Under the pieces are notes generated by a model. The model was given only the letters and a program-made list of their open reading frames with translations, ran no database searches and had not been told where the DNA came from. A stretch of DNA of 64,000 nucleotides from Termitomyces sp. T153. Its lineage: Eukaryota > Basidiomycota > Agaricomycetes > Agaricales > Lyophyllaceae. The position numbers were made by a program, and so were the translations under genes. This document shows, in pieces, positions 57,645-64,000 of this stretch (the stretch's first letter is position 1; every line of letters begins with the position of its first letter). The DNA is taken from the NCBI GenBank assembly GCA_018296165.2, contig JACKQL020000001.1, forward strand, positions 2,108,001 to 2,172,000, given 5' to 3'.

Positions 57645-59815
57645 AAAGTCCGTTCCTCCCTCATGAGTTCTAGGTTCACCCAAGCTCATTGACTTCCATA
57701 TGAGTTTTGGGTTCATCCAAACTCTACCACTTCCTGGGAAGTTCTGGGTCCAATCCAAACTCACTCACTTGGTTCTAGTTCTTGGCTCAACTCAAACTCC
57801 TGCTGTGCTGAGTGATCTTAAGGATCTCTCTATGGCATAGCTTTGATTAACTAAGGCATCTGTGTCATCATGACACTACCTCAAAGATCTATCTTTCTAT
57901 TGTATTGCTTGCAGATCACACCCACTCACTCAATGCTCATTGTGTCTTCCATGGATGAATTACATAATCATCAAACTCCATTAACATAGGACTGGACTTG
58001 AGCTCAGTTCTCCCAAGCTTTATCCTTTCCCCATGAGTTCTGAGTTTATCCAAACTCACTCACTTCCTCTCAGGTCTTGGGTTTGGAAATTCCAACTCTC
58101 CAAATTTCCTCCTCTGCTGAGTGACCTTAAGACATGAAGCTTGATGTACACCAGTAAAGTGCCTTGGGAACAAGACAGTCTCTTCTGTGTGTTGAATACC
58201 ACCATGGATGAGCTCTGAGTTCACCCAAGCTCTATTCTGTCAGGTTTCGCTGACCATGGAGGCTCAGCTACACTGGACAAATTCTTACTAGGCAAACATG
58301 ATTCCCTGCACTGATAACTGGGCACTCAGAGAGAGCCTAAGCATGGGGAACTTGTGAGAGCAAGTGATGGGGAGTGATCTGAACAAGTCTGGGGTGGTCC
58401 AGAGGAGCCTGGGACAAGTTGTGGAGGAAGGGGCAAATTTGACAGGGCATTAGGTACAAGTCTGGAAGCGAATATTGTGGGTGTGGAGTAAGCAGAGGCT
58501 ATGCAAGTGATGGGAGCAGAGCCAGAGCCTGATAGGAGATCAACAGAGGTTGATAGCTTTCAGAACCAAGTAAGTAGCAAGGTCAGGAGTTGGTTTAACA
58601 AATGTTCAGGGGTTGTAATTGTAAGTGTGGAGTTTGTAAGGTCATAAAGTCAAGAGAACTTGGACACAATAATAGAAACAGAGTCAAATGAGATGAGACA
58701 GAGTTGGATGGAGCAAAATGGAGTCAAGACAAGATTGAGACAAGAATGAAAATAGATTCAAGCAGAGATACAAAACAATAACAAGAACAATAACAGAGAT
58801 AGAGACAAGACAAGACTGGGAGACTGAGAGAAGAGGAAACATAGCACAGAACACAAAGCATGAGACAGAAACAATCAGAAACACATCAGGTAAGGCAATA
58901 TCAAGACTAGAGTACAAGGAGATACTCTATGACTTATATACTGACTACTGGAGAGCTCCAGGGGACAGCAGGTGTGGCAGCAGGGCTTGGCAGAGCTGTG
59001 CAGGGTTGACAGGTGTTAGTTGTGATCAGGGGGCAGGCCATGGTGATATTCTGATGGGATCAACTGAGGATGCAGGTTATCTTGAGGTTGTTGTGGTACT
59101 CTGGAGTAGGTCGGGTGAACCAGGGTAATGAGCTGATGACATATGATGGAGTCAGAAATGGAGGGTTCTTGGGTCTCTGGACAGTCAGGGAAAGTGTTGA
59201 CAGCTGTGGAGAAGGTGTCAGAGTGGGCTAGAGGGCCATTGGAGTTTGTCAGAGAAGTGTCAGAGTTATCCAGAGTGGGCACAGAGAATGTGAAATGGTT
59301 GGGGGGTTTGAGGGGGCATTGGAGGGGGGAACTCCAGGAAGCAAGCAGGCTGGGAATGAGGCTGGGGGTCCAGGGAGTGGCTTATGACATATTCCTTACT
59401 TATGACTCTTGGGTTCATTCAAACTCACTCTTATGTCATCTGAGCCTTAGGATAATACCCCAAGTTATAATTCAACCCCATTGCTCTATCAAAGTAGGAC
59501 TGGACTTGTAAACACAACTATTGATGAGCTTGGTTCACCCAAGCTCTATCCTTCCCTCATGAGTTCTGGGTTTATCCAAAGTTACTCACACTTCCTCTCA
59601 AGTTTTGGGTTTGGGAACCCCAACTCTCAAATTTCCTCCTTTGCTAAGTGACCTTAAGGCATGGAGCTTAATGTACACCTATAAGGTGCCTTGGGAACAA
59701 CCCAGTCTCTTCTGTGTGTTGAATACCACTATTGATGAGCTCTGGGTTCACTCAGGCTCTATCCCTTTCTTATGACTCCTAGATTCACTCAAACTCACTC
59801 TTATGATTGTCTGAG
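57645..59815. repeat. 371-bp tandem repeat array, about three units, split by a solo LTR
   Basis: The phrase CATGAGTTCT with the following TGGGTTyAyCCAAACTC-like text recurs at about 57660, 58030 and 59558. Discounting the 1157 bp of inserted LTR and target duplication, both intervals are close to 371 bp. Later parts (GTGCCTTGGGAACAA, CTCTTCTGTGTGTTGAAT, GGACTGGACTTG) recur with the same spacing. Non-coding. Its left edge meets a broken gag and its right edge the flippase fragment. Confidence 0.65.
58238..59389 (-). mobile_element. solo LTR (M/P/R-type) in the tandem array
   Basis: 1152 bp, TGTCAGGTTTCGCTGACC to CTTATGACA, flanked by TATTC on both sides (58233-58237 and 59390-59394). CpG-depleted. 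Confidence 0.9.
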
Positions 59816-60480
59816 CTCTGGAATAATTTTCCAAGGGATTTGAGAGGATGTGCAAACTGCTTCTGTGTTGATGCAAACAGGCCAGATGTGAATATGTATA
59901 GGCTCAATGCAATGCTGCAGCTGGACTTGAAGGATGTGGAAGAGACAGGGAGGAAGAAGGGTGTTGAGAAGATGCACCCCATCAATATGCAGATAATGTT
60001 GTTGAGAGGTACTATGCTGAGGAACATGACATGTGTCATAGGTATTGTCATGTACACTAGCAAAGACACATGTATTGTCATGAATTTGGGTAGGACCTCC
60101 AGCAAGCAGAGCAAGGTTGAGAGGCAGATAAATCCACAATTGTATGTTGCCTGTCTGTTGCTATGAGAGCAGTGCTCATTTTGTCAGTGTCTAGCTTTGT
60201 CAACTTGATTATTGTTGTGATGATGGCTGTTGTATGTGCCATTGTTGACTCTGTTCTTGAACATCACTACTTCCCATGAAATGCACCCTGGTTGTTCTTA
60301 GACAACTTGTCTGATGACAATCCTTCTATTAACAGTCTCATTACTTGGGCCTTCATGCTGATCACATATGTATAGCTCATAACATTGTAGGGCATAAAGG
60401 TGCTAACTTGATATGCTCATTATAGGTTCCAGAACATTGTCCCAATTTCTTTTTCCATGGTTGTACAGGCTGCCATGACC
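59807..60480 (+). pseudogene. fragment of a P4-type ATPase (phospholipid flippase)
   Basis: Reads GCANCFCVDANRPDVNMYRL, KMHPINMQIMLLRGTMLRNM, VIGIVMYTSKDTCIVMN and TSSKQSKVERQINPQ. A 53-bp intron follows (GTATGT donor 60142, TAG acceptor ending 60194). The next exon continues FVNLIIVVMM, CAIVDSVLEHHYFP, stop, NAPWLF, then SDDNPSINSLITWAFMLIT. This is the actuator-domain end and the following membrane segments of Drs2/Dnf-type flippases, which move lipids across the bilayer. The stop is TGA where CGA (Arg) is expected. A second intron near 60375-60425 no longer splices in frame. Only about 170 of more than 1000 residues are present. An intron means it was copied or moved as DNA. Confidence 0.7.
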
Positions 60481-60499
60481 ACCTTAATCGTCTAGTAGA

Positions 60500-61607
60500 T
60501 GACTCTCTAGGAGTCAGGTTTAAGTTTCCTGATGGGGTCAAACCTTGCTGAGCTGAAGAAAAGCATATCCAAGCATATGCTGGAGGATACAAGTTCTTCC
60601 AGTTGGAAGACTGGGCTATGAATGTGTGCTATCACCTAGCAGCATGCTGCTATAGTGGTGATGACATGGACCAGGAGTGCATCTTTGTGCTCCATGAGTT
60701 CATTGATAGGAAAGTGCAGAACTGGTTCCACTGCCATGTCTTGCATACAAACAGGGATAAGCATGACTGGACCTTCAGGAAGGTTCTCATAGGATTGTAT
60801 AATTGCTTTGTGAATGCAGCAACTATGCAAGAGGCTTGTGAAGCCTCCTGAACAGCAGTATATGATGCCTGAACAGGCATCCAGACCTTTTATGATGACC
60901 TGGTGAGTCATGCACAAAACATGGCCATATATCCCAATGAGTTCAGCTGAGATGTGTCTTGTCACCTGAGGTCAATACTGTGACCAAATTTTTGGCATAT
61001 GCAATATGCTATGAGCAGTCAGACTGTACTGCAACTCATTATGACCAGCACAGCTCTTGCAGTGCATAAGGACATTGTCAATCTGTAAAGGTTGGCACAT
61101 TCTTAGCAAAATGTTCTGAGATGGAACAAAACCATAACTCATGGTTTGTAGTCTAGTGCAGGCTGCCTGTAGGCCAAAGGCCTGGACCGGGACCAACTGG
61201 TAATGCACCAGTGGCAAAGGAGAGTCAGTATATGCCCAGAGTGGGCCAGTCTGGACCAAAGGTAGTGCAGGATGGTCCACCTAGAGTGAGCCCTCCCAAG
61301 GTTGCTTTTGGTGGTGGAGACATGGGCTACAAGCCAAGTGGCAGCATGTCACAATGCTACAATTGTGGCCAGACTGGCTACTATGCAAAGGATTGCAAGG
61401 TGCCATAAGCACAAGTGCAAGCTGCACATATGGCAGTAGCAAGTAGTGATGTAGAGAGCAATGCTGAAGAAGACCAAGAGGAACTTGTCAATGATGAGGA
61501 AGCCCCACCAGAGGTAGAGGAACCAGAGGGTGATGACAATGCTAAAAGTGTCCAGATTGATGGAGATGAATACATTGCAGTGGATGTATATGACAACAAG
61601 TACTATG
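60500..61607 (+). pseudogene. gypsy gag remnant with zinc knuckle
   Basis: The capsid core at 60600-60960 reads KFFQLEDWAMNVCYHL, NRDKHDWTFRKVLIGLYNCF and FYDDLVSHAQNMAIYPNEFS. The zinc knuckle CYNCGQTGYYAKDC is at about 61351-61395, followed by an acidic tail (EEDQEELVNDEEAPPEVEEPEGDDNA). The tail is broken at 61607 by an LTR. Several stops. The tail after the knuckle is free of stops for 60 codons. Confidence 0.7.
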
Positions 61608-62678
61608 TGTCAGGTTCCGCTGACCCCGGGGGCTCAGCTGCACTGGGCGAGTCCTTACTAGGCGGGCATGATCCCCTTGCACTGGCAACCAGACACTCGA
61701 GAGCATTCTGGGCACTGATTGCTTGTGTGGATAGTTGGTGGGATGTGATCCAAACAGGTCCGGGGAGGTCCGGAGAAGTTGGATTGCGAGGAAATGGGAC
61801 AGGCTTGGCAGGGTTCAGGCAGAAGACCGTATGGGAGATTCGCAGACACGAAGGGGTAGGAGGTTATGTGAACAATGGGAGCAGAGCTGGGGTTTGATGG
61901 AAGATCAATTGGGGTTGATGGAGTCCAGGACCGAGCAAAGAGCGAGGTTCGGACCTGGCAAAAGAGTGTCAGGATTTGTAATTGTAATTGCGGAGTTTGT
62001 GAGGTTGTTAAGGTTGAGGAAGACTTGGGCACAACAGCTGGACAAAGTCACCAAGACAGCGTCGGACAAAATGAAATGGAGTCGAGATGGAACAAGAATA
62101 GATTCGCGTGGAGATACAAAACGATAACAAGAATGATAACAAAATGGAGACAAGACAAGACCGGGAGACTAAGATAAGACTGGGAGACTGTGATAAGACT
62201 GGGAGACTGAGAGTAAGGAAAACAAAACACAAAACATGAAACACAAGAAGGAACCAATCAGACCATAGGTAACGTTAAGCAATATCAAGACTAGAGTACG
62301 AAGAGCTACTCGACGTCTTATATACTGACTACTGGAGAACTTCGGAGTACGTCGGCTGTGGTGGTGGGGCTTGGCGGAGCTCGACAGAGTTGGCAGGTGT
62401 CAGTTGCAATCAAGGGTCGGGCTGCGTTGATATGTTGATGGGATCATTTGGGAACGTGGGTTGCCCCAAGGTTGTCGTGATACTCCGGAATGGGTCAGAG
62501 GAGCCAGGGTGTTGAGTTGATGATGGGTGGCGAAGATCGGGAACAGCGGGGGTGGTTCTCAGGGTTTGGGAGATCCAGGGTCAGTGTCAGTGGCTGCAGG
62601 GAAGGCGTCGAAGTTGGCCAGGGGGCCATCGGAGTTAGCTGAGGAGGCGTCGGAGTTAGCCGAGGGTGCATCGGGGCT
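61608..62678 (-). mobile_element. LTR-a (M/P/R-type), interrupted by LTR-b
   Basis: Begins TGTCAGGTTCCGCTGACCC with CTATG to its left. CpG-rich. Plus-strand AATATCAAGACT is near 62282, and the reversed TATATAAG box is near 62318-62325. The remainder lies beyond the window. Confidence 0.75.
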
Positions 62679-64000
62679 TGTCAGGTTCCGCTGACCTTGG
62701 GGGCTCAGCTGCACTGGGCAAGTCCTTACTAGGTGGGCGTGATCCCCTTGCACTGGTAACCAAACACTTGAAAATGTTCCGGGCACTGATGGCTTGTGCA
62801 GATAGTCAGTGGGATGTGATCCAGACAGATCCGGGGAGTGTCACGACCCATTCCCCGAAACCCCACACATCGTCCATCAAACCCCCGAACCCCCAAAAGG
62901 ACCCCCAACGCTCCGCTGAACTTCCACCCATGCCCCGCGCCTACTTCGGCTAACTCCGACGCCCCCCCCGGCTAACTCCGACGGCCCCCTGGCCAACTTC
63001 GGTGCCTGCCCCGCAGCCACTGACACTTAACCTGGGCTTCCCGAACCCCGAGAACCACCCCCGCTGTTCCCGATCTTCGCCCCCCATCATTAACTCAACA
63101 CCCTGCTTCCTCCGACCTATTCCGGAGTATCACGACAACCTCGGGGCAACCCGCGTTCTCAAATGATCCCATCAACGTATCAGCGCGGCACGATCTTCGA
63201 TCACAACCGACACCCGCCCACTCTGTCAAGCCCCGCCAAGCCCCGCCGCCACAGCCGACGTACCCCGAAGTCCTCCGGTAGTCAGTATATAAGTCATTGA
63301 GTAGCTCTTCGTACTCTAGTCTTGATATTGCTTAACGTTACCTATGGTCTGATTGTTTCCTTTTGTGTTTCGTGTTTCGTGTTTCGTGTCCCATTCTCCT
63401 TACTCTCAGTCTCCCAGTCTTATCTCAGTCTCCCGGTCTTATCTCAGTCTCCCGGTCTTGTCTTGTTTCCATTTTGTTATCATTCTCATTATCGTTTCAT
63501 ATCCCCACTCGAATCTACTCCTGTTCCATATTGTCTCGTCCGACGCTGTCTCGGTGACTCCGTCAGATCTTTGTGCCCAAGTCTTCATCAACCTTAACGA
63601 CCTCACGAACTCCGCGATTACGATTACGAACCCCGACACTCCTTTACCAGGTCCGAACCCCACTCTTTGCTCGGTCCCGGACTCCATCAGCTCCAAATGA
63701 TCTCCCATCAAACCCCGGCTCCGTCCCCATGGATCACACAGCCACCTACTCCCTTGCTTCTGCAAATCTCCCGTACGGCCTTCTGCCTGAACCCCGCCAA
63801 GACCGTCTCGTTTCCCCACGATCCGACTTCTCCGGACCTTCCCGGATCTGTCTGGATCACATCTCCCCAGCTACCCGCGCAAGCCACCAGGGCCCGGAAT
63901 GTCTTCAAGTGTTTGGTTACCAATGCAGGGGAATCACACCCACCTAGTAAGGACTCGCCCAGTGCAGCTGAGCCCCCGAGGTCAGCGGAACCTGACAGGG
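62679..64000 (-). mobile_element. LTR-b (M/P/R-type), interrupted by LTR-c, runs off the window
   Basis: Begins TGTCAGGTTCCGCTGACC inside LTR-a, in the same orientation. 160 bp are visible before LTR-c. Left flanking pentamer GGGCT. Confidence 0.65.
62839..63997 (+). mobile_element. LTR-c, solo LTR (M/P/R-type) inside LTR-b
   Basis: 1159 bp, TGTCACGACCC to CCTGACA. Left flank GGGAG (62834-62838). The three bases visible after it, GGG, agree with a GGGAG duplication, and no internal leader follows. CpG-rich with intact TATATAAG near 63288 and AGTCTTGATATT near 63319-63330. Among the youngest sequences here. Confidence 0.75.

Noticed and set aside
1..64000. tRNA, rRNA or other structured RNA genes
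   Set aside because: No convincing tRNA cloverleaf boxes or rRNA segments were recognised by eye. A covariance-model scan would be decisive.

Overview
The window looks like a transposon-packed, mostly heterochromatic stretch of a filamentous fungus, most likely an Agaricomycete basidiomycete. The evidence is introns of about 50-60 bp, chromodomain-bearing Ty3/gypsy elements, a DIRS-like tyrosine-recombinase retrotransposon, and repeats stripped of CpG (CpG replaced by TpG/CpA, as expected from methylation and deamination). Genus cannot be told from this sequence. The one apparently intact host gene is a spliced DNA polymerase kappa (POLK, 13797-16576, minus strand).

Left part (1-13.6 kb): a decayed minus-strand gene of unknown identity (46-819), a 652-bp MITE with TA target duplication (2021-2672), and a minus-strand DIRS-like element (about 3013-13611: gag-like zinc knuckle, RT, RNase H, tyrosine recombinase) whose distal terminal repeat is split by gypsy-1 (3107-9454, target duplication GTGAC).

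POLK island (about 12.85-17.1 kb): the only long CpG-retaining stretch left of 39.8 kb. Both of its edges fall inside transposons: the DIRS element on one side and an internally deleted Tc1/mariner-like element (16676-17272) on the other. In both, the repeat copy next to POLK keeps its CpGs and the outer copy has lost them.

Nested stack (18.26-47.5 kb), rebuilt from target-site duplications: a solo LTR (18261-47493, AAAAC) holds the minus-strand LTR element M (18511-46660, CATGC). M's left LTR holds gypsy-2 (19124-26379), which holds a solo LTR (19696-20852, TCACC). M's right LTR holds gypsy-3 (33865-46426), which holds the CpG-rich, youngest element P (39830-45918, CTGAC). M and P belong to one LTR family with no recognisable pol, but both carry, antisense to their own transcript, related copies of a spliced gene for a Zn-cluster/coiled-coil protein.

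Right part (47.5-64 kb): an old gypsy gag (47617-50130), a truncated gag-protease element R (50610-55090) sharing LTR and primer-binding features with M and P, a short-LTR gag element (from 55091), a 371-bp tandem repeat array split by a solo LTR, an intron-bearing fragment of a host P4-ATPase flippase, another gag remnant, and three mutually nested CpG-rich LTRs at the right edge.

Both large LTR families carry, just downstream of the LTR, an 11-12 nt sequence complementary to a segment inside the LTR. This is the arrangement of Tf1-type self-primed reverse transcription.
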